Assembly (NCBI GenBank): GCA_020636505.1
Contig: JACJXR010000003.1
Coordinates: 305,263-369,262 of the forward strand
DNA: 64,000 bases
Direction of reading: 5' to 3'
Source: Chitinophagales bacterium
GTDB lineage: Bacteria > Bacteroidota > Bacteroidia > Chitinophagales > Chitinophagaceae
Shown: piece by piece, positions 38,112 through 48,234 of the stretch
Layout: each line of letters begins with the position of its first letter
How positions within the stretch are numbered: position 1 is the stretch's first letter
Notes under the pieces: generated by a model
The model's database searches: none
Told to the model about the DNA's origin: nothing
Seen by the model: only the letters and a program-made list of their open reading frames with translations
Translations under genes and position numbers: made by a program

Positions 38112-38942
38112 ATGGCATTACGTAAATATAAACCGACCTCTGCTGGTACTCGTTGGAGAACAGGTAACGCTTACGCTGAAGTAACTACCAATGTTCCTGA
38201 AAAGAGCTTGTTGGAGTCGAGAAGTAAAACAGGCGGACGTAACTCTCAGGGTCGTCGTGCAATGCGCTACATCGGTGGCGGTAACAGAAACAAGTACCGT
38301 GTCATAGATTTCAAGCGTGATAAAGCGAACATACCTGCTACCGTTAAGACGATAGAATACGATCCGAACCGTACAGCGTTCATCGCATTGTTGAGCTATG
38401 TAGATGGTGAAAAACGTTATATCATCGCTCCACAAGGTTTGGAAGTAGGTGCTACCGTATTGAGTGGTGACAAGGTTGCTCCTGAGGTTGGTAACGCACT
38501 GCCGTTGAAAAACATGCCTTTGGGTACAGTTGTACACAACATAGAATTGCAACCGGGTAGAGGTGCAGCGATAGCTCGTTCTGCCGGTACATATGCTCAG
38601 TTGAACGCAAAGGAAGAAAAGTACTGTGTGTTGAAAATGCCTTCTGGTGAGCTTCGTAAAGTGTTGAGCACTTGTATGGCGACAGTAGGTACTGTTTCCA
38701 ACAGCGACCACCAGTTGCAATCAATGGGTAAAGCAGGCCGCAATCGTTGGAAGGGTATCCGTCCTCGTACACGTGGTGTTGCGATGAACCCTGTAGATCA
38801 CCCAATGGGTGGTGGTGAAGGTAGGGCTTCAGGTGGTCACCCACGTAGCCGTACAGGTAAGTATGCAAAAGGTGAGAAGACTCGTAAGCAAAAAGGCTCC
38901 GATAAGCTGATCATCCAACGCAGAAACGGTAAGAAACTATAA
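38112..38942 (+). CDS. rplB: 50S ribosomal protein L2
   Basis: 276 residues, full length. The conserved region [19 protein letters not shown] near residue 220 contains the His needed for peptidyl transfer. The N-terminal part [14 protein letters not shown] and the C-terminal basic tail are complete. Confidence 0.98.
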   Translation: MALRKYKPTSAGTRWRTGNAYAEVTTNVPEKSLLESRSKTGGRNSQGRRAMRYIGGGNRNKYRVIDFKRDKANIPATVKTIEYDPNRTAFIALLSYVDGEKRYIIAPQGLEVGATVLSGDKVAPEVGNALPLKNMPLGTVVHNIELQPGRGAAIARSAGTYAQLNAKEEKYCVLKMPSGELRKVLSTCMATVGTVSNSDHQLQSMGKAGRNRWKGIRPRTRGVAMNPVDHPMGGGEGRASGGHPRSRTGKYAKGEKTRKQKGSDKLIIQRRNGKKL

Positions 38943-38966
38943 TAATCAAGTAAGAAATAAAGCAAT

Positions 38967-39233
38967 ATGGCTCGTTCAATTAAAAAAGGACCTTATGTAG
39001 ACTACAAGTTGCAGCGCAAAGTTGATGCTGTGAACGAGGGTAATACGAAGAAGGGTGTTATTAAAACCTGGAGTCGTCGTTCTACCATCACTCCTGACTT
39101 TGTAGGACACACTTTCGCGGTACACAACGGTAATAAATTCATACCGGTGTATGTTACCGAGTATATGGTAGGTCATAAGCTTGGAGAGTTTGCGCCAACG
39201 CGCAACTTCAAAAGCCATGCAGGTAAGAAGTAA
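38967..39233 (+). CDS. rpsS: 30S ribosomal protein S19
   Basis: 88 residues. [11 protein letters not shown] at the N-terminus and the [19 protein letters not shown] segment are family signatures. S19 pairs with S13 in the 30S head; rpsM for S13 is not in this window. It follows rplB by 24 bases. Confidence 0.97.
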   Translation: MARSIKKGPYVDYKLQRKVDAVNEGNTKKGVIKTWSRRSTITPDFVGHTFAVHNGNKFIPVYVTEYMVGHKLGEFAPTRNFKSHAGKK

Positions 39234-39293
39234 TTAATAAATAAACATATTGGTCTTTCATCTTCTGGTGGGGCCGCTAAATAAAAATAGACA

Positions 39294-39683
39294 ATGGAAG
39301 CTGTAGCTCGTTTACGGAATTATCCTACATCGCCGCGCAAAATGCGCTTGTTGGCAGACCTTATACGTGGTAAAAACGTAGAAGAAGCTTTGGGTATATT
39401 GAAATTCAGCCCTAAGCACAACTCTGTGGCATTGGAAAAATTGCTTTTGAGTGCGATCGCCAACTGGGGTGTGAAGAATGAAGGTGCTGATGTGGATGGT
39501 GCCGATCTGTATGTAAAGACCATAATGGTTGACGGTGCACGCGTATTGAAGCGTATGCAACCAGCCCCACAAGGCCGTGCATATCGTATACGCAAGCGTA
39601 GCAACCATGTCACTATTGTTGTTGATAGCAGAAACGCAGTTGCTGTTGAAGCAAACGCAACTGAAAATCAAGAAACCGAATAA
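39294..39683 (+). CDS. rplV: 50S ribosomal protein L22
   Basis: 129 residues. [21 protein letters not shown] at the start and the tunnel-lining hairpin around [19 protein letters not shown] are typical. A 60-base gap separates it from rpsS, and the C-terminal tail is short and acidic. Confidence 0.97.
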   Translation: MEAVARLRNYPTSPRKMRLLADLIRGKNVEEALGILKFSPKHNSVALEKLLLSAIANWGVKNEGADVDGADLYVKTIMVDGARVLKRMQPAPQGRAYRIRKRSNHVTIVVDSRNAVAVEANATENQETE

Positions 39684-39709
39684 TAAATCGAACTAATAAT
39701 AACTAACGA

Positions 39710-40459
39710 ATGGGTCAAAAAGCGAATCCAATAGGTAACAGGTTAGGTATCATCCGCGGATGGGACTCTATGTGGTATGGTTCTAAAAAGGACTTCAGCA
39801 CAAGATTGGTAGAGGACCACAAAATCCGTACATATCTGAACGCACGTATCAGCAAGGGCGGTATTTCCCGCATTGTTATCGAGCGTACGCTGGGTAAACT
39901 GATCGTTACTATTCATACTTCAAAGCCGGGTATCATCATTGGTAAAGGTGGTTCTGAAGTTGACCGTATCAAAGAAGAACTTAAGAAGCTGACAGGCAAA
40001 GACGATGTACAGATCAACATCATGGAGATCCGTCGTCCTGAGCTTGATGCGCAGATAGTTGGTGAAACAATTGCTCGTCAGTTGGAAAGCCGTGTAAGCT
40101 ACAAGCGTGCAGTGAAAATGGCGGTTGCAACCGCTATGCGTATGGGTGCGGAAGGTATCAAGATAAAAGTAGGTGGACGTTTGAACGGTGCGGAAATTGC
40201 TCGTTCAGAAGAGTTCAAGCAAGGCCGTACTCCATTGCACACATTCCGTATGGATATCGATTATGCATCTGTTTTCGCTTTAACAGTGTATGGTAAAATA
40301 GGTATCAAAGTATGGATATGTAAAGGTGAGGTTTTAGGTAAGAGAGATCTTAACCCTAACTTCTCCACAAGTTCAGACCGCAGAGGCGGTGGTGCCGAAG
40401 CTCCAGGCGGACGTCGTCCGAGTGGTGGAGGTGGCCGTGGTCGCGGAGGTCGTCGTTAA
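39710..40459 (+). CDS. rpsC: 30S ribosomal protein S3
   Basis: 249 residues. The KH domain carries [18 protein letters not shown] (GxxG loop) near residue 78, and the C-terminal domain has [21 protein letters not shown]. The protein ends in an Arg/Gly-rich tail ([17 protein letters not shown]), seen in several Bacteroidota S3 proteins. S3 helps unwind mRNA at the entry site. Confidence 0.98.
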   Translation: MGQKANPIGNRLGIIRGWDSMWYGSKKDFSTRLVEDHKIRTYLNARISKGGISRIVIERTLGKLIVTIHTSKPGIIIGKGGSEVDRIKEELKKLTGKDDVQINIMEIRRPELDAQIVGETIARQLESRVSYKRAVKMAVATAMRMGAEGIKIKVGGRLNGAEIARSEEFKQGRTPLHTFRMDIDYASVFALTVYGKIGIKVWICKGEVLGKRDLNPNFSTSSDRRGGGAEAPGGRRPSGGGGRGRGGRR

Positions 40460-40495
40460 TAATTAATTGAAGAGCAGTACTAAAATATTGTAACA

Positions 40496-40918
40496 ATGTT
40501 ACAACCAAAAAAAGTAAAACACCGTAAAGTCCATAAAGGACGTATTAGAGGAAACGCACAGCGTGGTTCTACCATTTCTTTCGGTTCATTCGGATTGAAG
40601 GCTATGGAACCAAAGTGGATAACCAACCGTCAGATAGAGGCGGCACGTCAGGCAATGACTCGTCATATGAAGCGTGAAGGTAACGTTTGGATCCGCATAT
40701 TCCCTGATAAACCGATTACTCGTAAGCCGCTTGAGGTAAGGATGGGTAAAGGTAAGGGTAACCTGGAATTCTGGGCTGCCGTTGTTAAGCCGGGCCGTAT
40801 CATGTTCGAAGTGGACGGTGTACCTCAAAAATTGGCTGAAGAAGCGTTGGCATTGGCTGCGCAGAAACTGCCTATCAAAACCAAATTCGTTGTGCGCCGC
40901 GACTACGCAGGTGCTTAA
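40496..40918 (+). CDS. rplP: 50S ribosomal protein L16
   Basis: 140 residues. Typical segments are [42 protein letters not shown] and the C-terminal [10 protein letters not shown]16 organises the tRNA sites of the 50S subunit. It sits in the standard place between rpsC and rpmC. Confidence 0.98.
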   Translation: MLQPKKVKHRKVHKGRIRGNAQRGSTISFGSFGLKAMEPKWITNRQIEAARQAMTRHMKREGNVWIRIFPDKPITRKPLEVRMGKGKGNLEFWAAVVKPGRIMFEVDGVPQKLAEEALALAAQKLPIKTKFVVRRDYAGA

Positions 40919-40944
40919 TATAACAAGCATTTAAACCATAAGTA

Positions 40945-41154
40945 ATGGCTAAATCAAATAAATCGAAGGTAGAGGAGTTTCGTTCAATGGACGATCAGAC
41001 TCTGGCTGAGAGGATAGAACAGGATACAGTTGCACTGAGCAAAATGAAGTTCGGTCATGCTGTGAATCCAATTGAGAATCCGCTTTCAATCCGTGATTTG
41101 CGTCGTGATATCGCACGCATGAAAACGGAATTGCATAAAAGAGCATTAGGTTAA
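40945..41154 (+). CDS. rpmC: 50S ribosomal protein L29
   Basis: 69 residues forming two helices. The core FGHAVNPIENPLSIRDLRRDIARMKT matches the conserved L29 C-terminal helix. It is near the tunnel exit next to L23, and 26 bases follow rplP. Confidence 0.95.
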   Translation: MAKSNKSKVEEFRSMDDQTLAERIEQDTVALSKMKFGHAVNPIENPLSIRDLRRDIARMKTELHKRALG

Positions 41155-41170
41155 TATAAATCTTTTATAA

Positions 41171-41437
41171 ATGTCAACAGCGACTGAAAGAAAAAGCAGA
41201 AAGACCCGTATAGGTATCGTTAGCAGCGACAGTATGAATAAGACTATCACTGTAACGGTTGAGCGTAAGCTGAAGCACCCTATATATGGGAAATTCGTAA
41301 AGAAATCAAAGAAGTTCCATGCGCATGATGAGAACGAGACCGCAGGAGTGGGAGATACAGTGCGTATCATGGAAACACGCCCGTTGAGTAAAACAAAACG
41401 TTGGCGCCTTGTGGAAATTATTGAAAAAGCTAAGTAA
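41171..41437 (+). CDS. rpsQ: 30S ribosomal protein S17
   Basis: 88 residues. [21 protein letters not shown] and [19 protein letters not shown] are the OB-fold signatures of S17, an early 16S rRNA binder. The [14 protein letters not shown] ending is typical. It starts 16 bases after rpmC. Confidence 0.97.
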   Translation: MSTATERKSRKTRIGIVSSDSMNKTITVTVERKLKHPIYGKFVKKSKKFHAHDENETAGVGDTVRIMETRPLSKTKRWRLVEIIEKAK

Positions 41438-41448
41438 TCTATCAATAG

Positions 41449-41817
41449 ATGATACAACAAGAGTCCAGGCTAAATGTAGCCGATAACAGTGGTGCAAAGC
41501 AAGTACTTTGTATACGCGTACTGGGCAACTCCGGTCAGGATTATGCCGGTATTGGCGATAAAATCGTGGTAACCGTGAAAGACGCGTTGCCGGGTGGTAA
41601 CATGAAGAAGGGTACGGTATCAAAAGCCGTTATCGTTCGCACAAAGAAGAAACTACGTCGTAAGGATGGTTCTTACATCAACTTTGACGACAATGCAGTA
41701 GTTCTTCTGAACACTTCAGACGAACCACGCGGTACTCGTATCTTCGGGCCCGTAGCACGTGAATTGCGTGATAAAGGCTATATGAAAATTGTTTCATTAG
41801 CACCAGAAGTATTATAA
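41449..41817 (+). CDS. rplN: 50S ribosomal protein L14
   Basis: 122 residues, exact family length. [42 protein letters not shown] and [26 protein letters not shown] are diagnostic. It binds 23S rRNA at the 50S-30S interface. A 66-base gap with a promoter-like site separates it from rplX. Confidence 0.98.
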   Translation: MIQQESRLNVADNSGAKQVLCIRVLGNSGQDYAGIGDKIVVTVKDALPGGNMKKGTVSKAVIVRTKKKLRRKDGSYINFDDNAVVLLNTSDEPRGTRIFGPVARELRDKGYMKIVSLAPEVL

Positions 41818-41827
41818 AAATTAGTTG

Positions 41828-41835
41828 TACCTTTG
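41828..41835 (+). promoter_or_regulatory. Possible internal promoter (-7 element) before rplX
   Basis: TACCTTTG followed by C in the 66-base rplN-rplX gap, identical to the -7 box of the rpsJ promoter. No TTTG -33 box is found at the correct spacing. It could let the spc half be expressed separately. Confidence 0.4.
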
Positions 41836-41883
41836 CACCCCCGATTTAGGGTGATATGATACAACGTTTAATTTATAAGTGTC

Positions 41884-42225
41884 GTGAAAAACAGATTTGA
41901 ACCTAAATTAAATATCAAAAAAGGCGATGACGTGGTTGTTATTGCCGGTAATGATAAGGATCGTACCAAGGCTCGTAAGGTATTGGCCGTATATCCATCT
42001 CAAAGCCGTGTGCTTGTAGAAGGTGTGAATGTAAGGACCAAGCACCAAAAGCCTGATGCTCAGAAGCCTCAAGGTGGTATCGTTGAGCAGGAAGCTCCTA
42101 TTCACATCTCAAACGTAATGTTATGGGATGCAAAATCGAAAGGCCCTTCTCGCATCAAGCGTGAGCGTAAAGATGACGGAAGCTATGTTCGCATATCTAA
42201 AAAATCAGGGGAGGTAATCAAATAA
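41884..42225 (+). CDS. rplX: 50S ribosomal protein L24
   Basis: 113 residues from GTG 41884; no ATG precedes the conserved start. The KOW motif is [23 protein letters not shown], followed by [13 protein letters not shown] and [12 protein letters not shown]24 starts 50S assembly. Its stop shares one base with the rplE start. Confidence 0.97.
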   Translation: MKNRFEPKLNIKKGDDVVVIAGNDKDRTKARKVLAVYPSQSRVLVEGVNVRTKHQKPDAQKPQGGIVEQEAPIHISNVMLWDAKSKGPSRIKRERKDDGSYVRISKKSGEVIK

Positions 42226-42806
42226 TGGAAGCAGCAGTATATACACCGCGTTTACGCAACGAATATAGGGACAAAGTTGTTCCGGCTTTGATGAAGAAGT
42301 TCGGTTACTCAACTGTTATGCAGTGTCCTCGTTTGACTAAGATATGTTTGAATCAGGGTGTGAAAGGTTCTGTGGCAGATAAGCGTATGATCGACGATGC
42401 TGTTAACGAGATGACCATCATCACAGGTCAGAAAGCAGTACCTACCTTGTCTAAGAAAGATATATCAAACTTCAAGCTTCGTAAGCACATGCCGATCGGT
42501 TGTCGCGTAACTCTTCGCGGAACCAACATGTACGAATTTCTTGATCGCTTGATCGCTATCTCTCTACCTCGTGTACGTGATTTCAAAGGTATCAATGATA
42601 AGTCTTTCGACGGTCGTGGTAACTATACCATGGGTGTTACAGAGCAGATCATTTTTCCTGAGATAGACATCGATAAGGTAAACAACATCAGCGGTATGGA
42701 TATCACATTCGTTACCACTGCCAAGACCAACGAAGAAGCTTATGAGCTTTTGAAAGAGTTGGGACTGCCTTTCAAGAACATTATTAAACAAGCTGAGGAT
42801 AACTAA
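42225..42806 (+). CDS. rplE: 50S ribosomal protein L5
   Basis: 193 residues. [35 protein letters not shown] and the [20 protein letters not shown] segment are diagnostic. L5 binds 5S rRNA and contacts the P-site tRNA. Translation is coupled to rplX by a one-base overlap. Confidence 0.98.
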   Translation: MEAAVYTPRLRNEYRDKVVPALMKKFGYSTVMQCPRLTKICLNQGVKGSVADKRMIDDAVNEMTIITGQKAVPTLSKKDISNFKLRKHMPIGCRVTLRGTNMYEFLDRLIAISLPRVRDFKGINDKSFDGRGNYTMGVTEQIIFPEIDIDKVNNISGMDITFVTTAKTNEEAYELLKELGLPFKNIIKQAEDN

Positions 42807-42815
42807 TAAGATACT

Positions 42816-43085
42816 ATGGCAAGACAATCAATTATAGCCCGTCAACGCAAGCGCGAGCGCATGGTAGCCCAGTATGCTGAAAAGCGTGCGGCTCTGAAAG
42901 CAGCAGGAGATTACGAAGCATTGGATAAACTTCCAAAGAACGCTTCTCCTGTACGTCTTAAGAACCGTTGCCAGCTTACAGGTCGCCCTAAAGGGTACAT
43001 GCGTCACTTCGGCATATGCCGTAACGTATTCCGCGACATGGCGTTGGACGGTAAAATACCGGGTGTACGTAAAGCCAGCTGGTAA
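42816..43085 (+). CDS. rpsN: 30S ribosomal protein S14 (zinc-free type)
   Basis: 89 residues. The C-terminal core [26 protein letters not shown] is present, with only two of the four Cys of zinc-binding S14, so this is the zinc-independent form, somewhat shorter than the ~101-residue E. coli protein. It follows rplE by 9 bases. Confidence 0.96.
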   Translation: MARQSIIARQRKRERMVAQYAEKRAALKAAGDYEALDKLPKNASPVRLKNRCQLTGRPKGYMRHFGICRNVFRDMALDGKIPGVRKASW

Positions 43086-43155
43086 TAAGGAAACGTAGCA
43101 AGGTCGGTAAGACGAAACCGGTTACAATTATATACTTTACAAACTAAGAAATTAA

Positions 43156-43554
43156 ATGGTAACAGATCCGATAGCAGACTTTTTGACTCGCATACGCAAC
43201 GCTCAAATGGCGCGACACCGTATTGTTGAGATACCTGCATCTAACGTTAAGAAACGTATCACTGAGATCCTTTACGATAAAGGATACATATTGAAATACA
43301 AGTTTGAAGATGACAGCAAACAAGGTGTCATCAAAATAGCTTTGAAATACCACAACGAAAACAAAGAACCTGTTATCAGATCTTTGGAAAGGATAAGCCG
43401 TCCGGGTTTGCGTCAATACGCTAAGCCTGCCGACCTTCCTCGCGTTATCAGTGGTTTGGGTATTGCCATCATCTCTACTTCAAAAGGAGTGATGACTGAT
43501 AAAGAAGCTCGTCGTCAGAACATCGGTGGTGAGGTAATGTGTGCCATATATTAA
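43156..43554 (+). CDS. rpsH: 30S ribosomal protein S8
   Basis: 132 residues. [19 protein letters not shown] at the start and [31 protein letters not shown] at the end are family signatures. S8 binds the centre of 16S rRNA and in E. coli represses the spc operon; no matching mRNA site was identified here. Confidence 0.97.
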   Translation: MVTDPIADFLTRIRNAQMARHRIVEIPASNVKKRITEILYDKGYILKYKFEDDSKQGVIKIALKYHNENKEPVIRSLERISRPGLRQYAKPADLPRVISGLGIAIISTSKGVMTDKEARRQNIGGEVMCAIY

Positions 43555-43639
43555 TAGTTAACAACAGAGAACCGATACATTAAGCCGAACCTATTTAAAG
43601 GCTGACCGGTCGGAACTCAGAATATAAATAAAGAATAAA

Positions 43640-44194
43640 ATGTCTCGTATAGGTAGAAGCCCGATAGCAATTCCAAGTGGAGTGACTGTAACAGTCGGTA
43701 AAGACAACGTAGTTACAGTAAAAGGGCCAAAAGGAGAATTGACCGAATCGATCAACCGCGACATCACTGTTGAGGTTAACGAAGGTCAAATAGACGTTAA
43801 ACGTCCAACAGATCAAATTCGTCACCGTGCACTTCATGGTTTGAACCGTGCACTTATCGCGAACATGATCGAAGGAGTTACCAACGGTTTCAAAAAAGAA
43901 CTTGATTTGGTGGGTGTGGGTTTCCGTGCTGCTGTTCAGGGTCAACTTTTGGATATATCCGTAGGTTACTCTCACAACATTGTATTTGATTTGCCGAAGG
44001 AGATCAAAGCCAGTGCAGAAATGCAGAAAGGTTTGCCTCCAAGGATAACTCTTGAATCTAGCGATAAGCAACTTTTAGGTCAAGTAGCCGCCAAAATACG
44101 CAGCATGCGTAAGCCTGAACCATACAAAGGAAAAGGTATCCGCTATGCAGGTGAGGTTGTTCGTCGTAAAGCAGGTAAAGCGGCAGGTAAGTAA
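43640..44194 (+). CDS. rplF: 50S ribosomal protein L6
   Basis: 184 residues. MSRIGRSPIAIPSGVTVTV at the start and the C-terminal KPEPYKGKGIRYAGEVVRRKAGK are diagnostic. An 85-base gap containing a gaccggtc palindrome precedes it. L6 stabilises the factor-binding region. Confidence 0.98.
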   Translation: MSRIGRSPIAIPSGVTVTVGKDNVVTVKGPKGELTESINRDITVEVNEGQIDVKRPTDQIRHRALHGLNRALIANMIEGVTNGFKKELDLVGVGFRAAVQGQLLDISVGYSHNIVFDLPKEIKASAEMQKGLPPRITLESSDKQLLGQVAAKIRSMRKPEPYKGKGIRYAGEVVRRKAGKAAGK

Positions 44195-44257
44195 TAAATT
44201 TTAAAAACTCGGTAGCCATCCTCTGTGGGTGAGCCCGTAACCTAAATAGAAATAAAA

Positions 44258-44617
44258 ATGAAACTTCATCCAAAAGTAGTACGTCGTCAGAAGTTACGTT
44301 GGCGCATTCGCAGCAGGGTTTCAGGTACAGCAACCAAACCTCGCTTGTCAGTATTCCGTAGCAACAAAGACATCTATGTACAGTTGATAGACGATACAAC
44401 AGGTACAACTCTTGCAGCAGCGAACTCTCGTCAGAAAGATATCGCAGGTCAACAAGGTACCAAGTCTGAGAAGTCTGTACTTGTAGGTAAAGCGTTGGCA
44501 GCCAAAGCCGTTGAGTTGGGTATAGAAAAGTGTGTGTTCGATCGTGGCGGTTACTTGTATCACGGCCGTGTTAAGTCTGTAGCTGACGGTGCACGCGAAG
44601 GTGGACTTAAATTTTAA
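44258..44617 (+). CDS. rplR: 50S ribosomal protein L18
   Basis: 119 residues. [38 protein letters not shown] and the C-terminal [24 protein letters not shown] are typical. L18 binds 5S rRNA together with L5. A 63-base gap precedes it. Confidence 0.97.
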   Translation: MKLHPKVVRRQKLRWRIRSRVSGTATKPRLSVFRSNKDIYVQLIDDTTGTTLAAANSRQKDIAGQQGTKSEKSVLVGKALAAKAVELGIEKCVFDRGGYLYHGRVKSVADGAREGGLKF

Positions 44618-44642
44618 TAATTAACTTATTTCGATATAACTG

Positions 44643-45161
44643 ATGTCAAATACAAATACAAATAGAGTTAAAGCAGGCGATCTGGAACTACAGGAAAAAG
44701 TGGTATCGATCAACCGTGTTGTGAAAACAACAAAAGGTGGCCGTGCTTTCAGTTTCTCAGCATTGGTGGTTGTTGGAAACGGTAATGGTGTTGTAGGACA
44801 TGGCTTGGGTAAAGCCAAAGAGGTTCAAGAAGCCATTACAAAAGGTATTGACGATGCTAAGAAGAACCTTATAAAAGTTCCTGTGATGAACGGTACCATA
44901 CCTCACCAGCAGTTTGCAAAAGAGGGTGCAGCCAAGGTTTTGATAAAGCCTGCCGCTCACGGTACAGGTGTGATCGCAGGTGGTAGCATGCGTGCCGTGC
45001 TTGAGTCTGCAGGTATCACAGATGTACTGTCCAAGTCTCTGGGTTCTGCAAACCCTCACAACGTGGTTAAGGCTACATTCGCCGCTCTTGCAGAATTGAG
45101 AGAGCCGGTACAAGTTGCGAAAGACCGCAGCGTTAACCTTAAGAAAGTATTCAACGGATAA
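44643..45161 (+). CDS. rpsE: 30S ribosomal protein S5
   Basis: 172 residues. The double-stranded-RNA-binding-like domain has [21 protein letters not shown] and [17 protein letters not shown]; the C-terminal domain has [21 protein letters not shown]5 affects decoding accuracy. It starts 25 bases after rplR. Confidence 0.98.
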   Translation: MSNTNTNRVKAGDLELQEKVVSINRVVKTTKGGRAFSFSALVVVGNGNGVVGHGLGKAKEVQEAITKGIDDAKKNLIKVPVMNGTIPHQQFAKEGAAKVLIKPAAHGTGVIAGGSMRAVLESAGITDVLSKSLGSANPHNVVKATFAALAELREPVQVAKDRSVNLKKVFNG

Positions 45162-45210
45162 TATCCGTTTGATAAACCGATTATTAAAAAAGTTGAGTAA
45201 TAATAGCGTC

Positions 45211-45393
45211 ATGGCTAAGATAAAGATTACACAAATCAAGAGCAGTATAGACCGTCCTGAACGTCAGAAGCGCACTTTGGTGGCATTGGGTCTACGTAAG
45301 CTTAATGCAACAGTAGAAGTGGAAGCCTCTGAGCAGATAAAGGGCATGGTGACTAAAGTAAGCCACCTGATAAAAGTAGAAGAAGTTAAATAA
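45211..45393 (+). CDS. rpmD: 50S ribosomal protein L30
   Basis: 60 residues from ATG 45211, the normal size; the open frame back to 45115 overlaps rpsE and is not part of L30. KIKITQIKSSIDRPERQKRTLVALGLRKL is the family signature. Confidence 0.95.
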   Translation: MAKIKITQIKSSIDRPERQKRTLVALGLRKLNATVEVEASEQIKGMVTKVSHLIKVEEVK

Positions 45394-45446
45394 TCAATAA
45401 TTGCGAGCGGTTATAACATTCCGCGCAAGTTCAAAAATCGTATAAG

Positions 45447-45893
45447 ATGAATTTACACAATCTAAAACCTGCAAAAGGTTCAGTAAAAGGCACCAAACGT
45501 GTAGGTCGTGGTGAAGGTAGCGGTTACGGTGTAACTGCGGGTAAAGGTAACAAGGGTCAACAATCAAGAACCGGTTATCAGTCTATCAAAGGTCATGAAG
45601 GTGGCCAGATGCCTATCCACCGCCGTATGCCTAAGCGCGGCTTTAAAAACATCAACAGAGTTGACTTCAAAGTATTCAACTTGGGTGATATCGATGCGCT
45701 TGTAGAAAAGTACCAACTTGAAGAGTTCTCACTTGAGACTCTATATATAAACGGTCTTATAAGCCGTACCGACTTTGTGAAGATATTGGGAAATGGTGAG
45801 CTTAAGTCGAAGATAGGTTTTAAAGTGAACGCCGTAAGTGCCAAAGCCAAAGAGGCCATAGAGGCAACGGGTGGTTCCTTAGAGCTTGTTTAA
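45447..45893 (+). CDS. rplO: 50S ribosomal protein L15
   Basis: 148 residues. The Gly-rich basic N-terminus (VGRGEGSGYGVTAGKGNKGQ, GHEGGQMPIHRRMPKRGFKN) and the C-terminal folded domain are complete. A hairpin (ttgc..gcgg / ccgc..gcaa, near 45402-45431) sits in the 53-base leader. A terminator-like hairpin follows the gene. Confidence 0.97.
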   Translation: MNLHNLKPAKGSVKGTKRVGRGEGSGYGVTAGKGNKGQQSRTGYQSIKGHEGGQMPIHRRMPKRGFKNINRVDFKVFNLGDIDALVEKYQLEEFSLETLYINGLISRTDFVKILGNGELKSKIGFKVNAVSAKAKEAIEATGGSLELV

Positions 45894-45912
45894 CTGACAA
45901 TTGAATAGACCG

Positions 45913-45940
45913 GACGCATTTGGAGAAATGCGTCTTTTAT
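45913..45940 (+). terminator. Terminator-like hairpin between rplO and secY
   Basis: A 9-bp perfect stem (gacgcattt at 45913-45921, aaatgcgtc at 45926-45934) with a GGAG loop, followed by ttttat. It lies inside what is normally one operon and could reduce readthrough into secY and map. Confidence 0.65.
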
Positions 45941-45979
45941 CGTTTATTCGCATTTCATTTTTGATTAACAATAGTCCTA

Positions 45980-47335
45980 GTGAAGAAACTGATTGACACG
46001 CTTAAGAATATTTGGAGTATCGACGAACTCCGCAAGCGTATTTTATATACCCTTACACTTATTTTGGTTTACAGGGTTGGTAGTTATGTCACGCTACCGG
46101 GTATCGATCCCAATGTATTAGCTTTAGATGGTAGTCAAGAAGGTCTTTTGGGCCTTTTCAATATGTTCGCGGGTGGTTCATTCAGCCGTGCTTCCATATT
46201 TGCACTTGGTGTTATGCCTTACATCTCCGCATCCATCTTCATGCAGTTGGCAGGTATCGTTATACCTCAAATAGCCAAATTGCAGAAAGAGGAGAGTGGT
46301 CGTCGTAAGGTAAATCAGTATACAAGATACCTGACAGTATTGGTAACTGCATTCCAAGCGAGTGCATATGTTGCATATCTACGTGGACAGAGCGGACCTG
46401 CAATCGTACCTGAATTCGGTACATTCTTGTTCTGGTTGTCTACAACAGTGGTGCTGACAGCAGGTACATTGTTTGTAATGTGGTTGGGTGAGAAAATCAC
46501 AGACCGTGGTATCGGTAACGGTGTTTCTTTGCTCATCATGGTGGGTATCTTCGCTCGTCTACCGGAATCATTGTTACAGGAATTCTCTGCCAAGAACCTT
46601 GGCGGCGGTGGCGGTCTATTGATATTCTTGATAGAGATCGTATTCTTCGTAGCTGTGATCATCGGTTTGATAATGCTTACTCAGGGTGTTCGTAAAATAC
46701 CTTTGAACTATGCTCGTCGTGTAATGGGTGGTAAGTCTGCTCGTGAGGTTATGGGTGGTTCTCGTGATTTCATTCCTTTGAAAGTGAACTCTGCGGGTGT
46801 AATGCCTATCATCTTCGCTCAGGCGATCATGTTCATCCCTGCAACATTGGTTGGTTTTACCGACAACGAAACAGCACAAGGTTTTGTACGTTCTTTGTCT
46901 GACTATACATCACTTGCATACAACCTTATTTATGCGGTATTGGTTATAGCGTTTACGTACTTCTATACGGCACTTATCTTCAATCCAACGGAGATGGCTG
47001 ATAACTTGAAGCGTAACAACAGCTTTATCCCAGGTGTTAAGCCGGGTGAGCCTACAGCTAACTACATTGCAACCATCATGGACCGTATAACACTTCCTGG
47101 TTCTGTATTCCTTGCTGCGGCAGGTGTGTTCCCGGGTATTGCTGCACTTTTGGGTGTAACCAGTGGTTTCGCTTCATTCTATGGTGGTACATCCATGCTT
47201 ATCGGTGTGGCTGTAATATTGGATACACTACAACAAATAGAAAGTCATTTGCTTATGCGCAGATACGATGGTTTGATGAAAACAGGTCGTATCTCGGGTC
47301 GCCAATCAACTGCCAATGCAGGGGCACCGTTGTAA
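45980..47335 (+). CDS. secY: Protein translocase subunit SecY
   Basis: 451 residues from GTG 45980. Ten membrane helices form the protein-conducting channel. Family signatures are seen in GLFNMFAGGSFSRASIFALGVMPYISASIFMQL (residues near 45-77), KITDRGIGNGVSLLIM and KPGEPTANYIATIMDRITLPGSVFLA. Bacteroidota SecY proteins often carry the extra loop seen around 190-210. map follows after 6 bases. Confidence 0.97.
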   Translation: MKKLIDTLKNIWSIDELRKRILYTLTLILVYRVGSYVTLPGIDPNVLALDGSQEGLLGLFNMFAGGSFSRASIFALGVMPYISASIFMQLAGIVIPQIAKLQKEESGRRKVNQYTRYLTVLVTAFQASAYVAYLRGQSGPAIVPEFGTFLFWLSTTVVLTAGTLFVMWLGEKITDRGIGNGVSLLIMVGIFARLPESLLQEFSAKNLGGGGGLLIFLIEIVFFVAVIIGLIMLTQGVRKIPLNYARRVMGGKSAREVMGGSRDFIPLKVNSAGVMPIIFAQAIMFIPATLVGFTDNETAQGFVRSLSDYTSLAYNLIYAVLVIAFTYFYTALIFNPTEMADNLKRNNSFIPGVKPGEPTANYIATIMDRITLPGSVFLAAAGVFPGIAALLGVTSGFASFYGGTSMLIGVAVILDTLQQIESHLLMRRYDGLMKTGRISGRQSTANAGAPL

Positions 47336-47341
47336 TCAATA

Positions 47342-48181
47342 ATGCACATGATCCACATAAGGAACAAAGAAGAGATTGAAATAATCAGAAAAAATGCCTT
47401 AATGGTAACTGCCACCTTAACCGAGGTGGCAAAATTTTTAAAGCCCGGCATTACCACAGCATCCATTGATGCTATGGCTGAAAAGTTCATACGTGACAAT
47501 GGCGGTATCCCAACATTCAAAGGGTACGGACCTAAAGGCAACGCATTCCCTGCTTCGCTATGTATTTCTGTAAATGCAGTGGTTGTTCATGGTTTCCCGT
47601 CTGACTATGTGTTGAAAGACGGTGATATAATATCTGTGGACTGTGGTTTCAATAGAGACGGATATCATGGAGATCACGCATATACTTTTGCCATTGGTAA
47701 CGTTGATGAGCCCACATTGGAGCTGATGCGTGTGACCAAAGAAGCCTTAATGCTTGGTATTGAGCAGGCAAAAGACGGAAACAGGGTAGGAGATATATCT
47801 TTTGCCATTGAGAACCATACCGCTGTTAAACATGGCTATGGTGTCGTTAGAGAGCTTGTAGGCCACGGTGTGGGTGCCGAGCTGCATGAAGACCCACAAG
47901 TGCCCAACTACGGCAGGAGAGGCTCAGGAAAGCGTTTAAAGGCTGGTATGGTGTTGGCCATAGAGCCTATGATTACTCTCGGTAAGCGCGATATCTACAC
48001 AATGGATGATGGTTGGACGATAGTAACGGTTGATGGAAAGAACTCTGTACATTACGAACATACTACATTGGTTGGCATGGATGCCGGTGAAAATCTATCT
48101 GACTTCGGGCCGATAGAAGAAGCAGAACGAAATAACCCTGAGTTGAATACAGGGCATCTAAAAAAAGTAATTACATCATAA
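47342..48181 (+). CDS. map: Methionine aminopeptidase type I
   Basis: 279 residues; removes the initiator Met from new proteins. Metal ligands are visible: Asp in SVDCGFNRDGYHGDHAYTF (two), His in LVGHGVGAELHEDPQVPNYG, Glu in LAIEPMITLG and Glu in HYEHTTLV. Standard length plus a short C-terminal extension. It is the last gene of the operon here; a terminator follows at once, whereas infA and rpmJ usually come next. Confidence 0.96.
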   Translation: MHMIHIRNKEEIEIIRKNALMVTATLTEVAKFLKPGITTASIDAMAEKFIRDNGGIPTFKGYGPKGNAFPASLCISVNAVVVHGFPSDYVLKDGDIISVDCGFNRDGYHGDHAYTFAIGNVDEPTLELMRVTKEALMLGIEQAKDGNRVGDISFAIENHTAVKHGYGVVRELVGHGVGAELHEDPQVPNYGRRGSGKRLKAGMVLAIEPMITLGKRDIYTMDDGWTIVTVDGKNSVHYEHTTLVGMDAGENLSDFGPIEEAERNNPELNTGHLKKVITS

Positions 48182-48189
48182 ATTAGTAT

Positions 48190-48215
48190 CCCTGCAACAG
48201 CAGGGTTTCTTATTT
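48190..48215 (+). terminator. Terminator of the ribosomal protein operon
   Basis: A 6-bp GC-rich stem (ccctgc at 48190-48195, gcaggg at 48200-48205) with an AACA loop, followed by tttcttatttt, 9 bases after the map stop codon. Confidence 0.7.
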
Positions 48216-48234
48216 TAGCATAAAACGTAACAAC

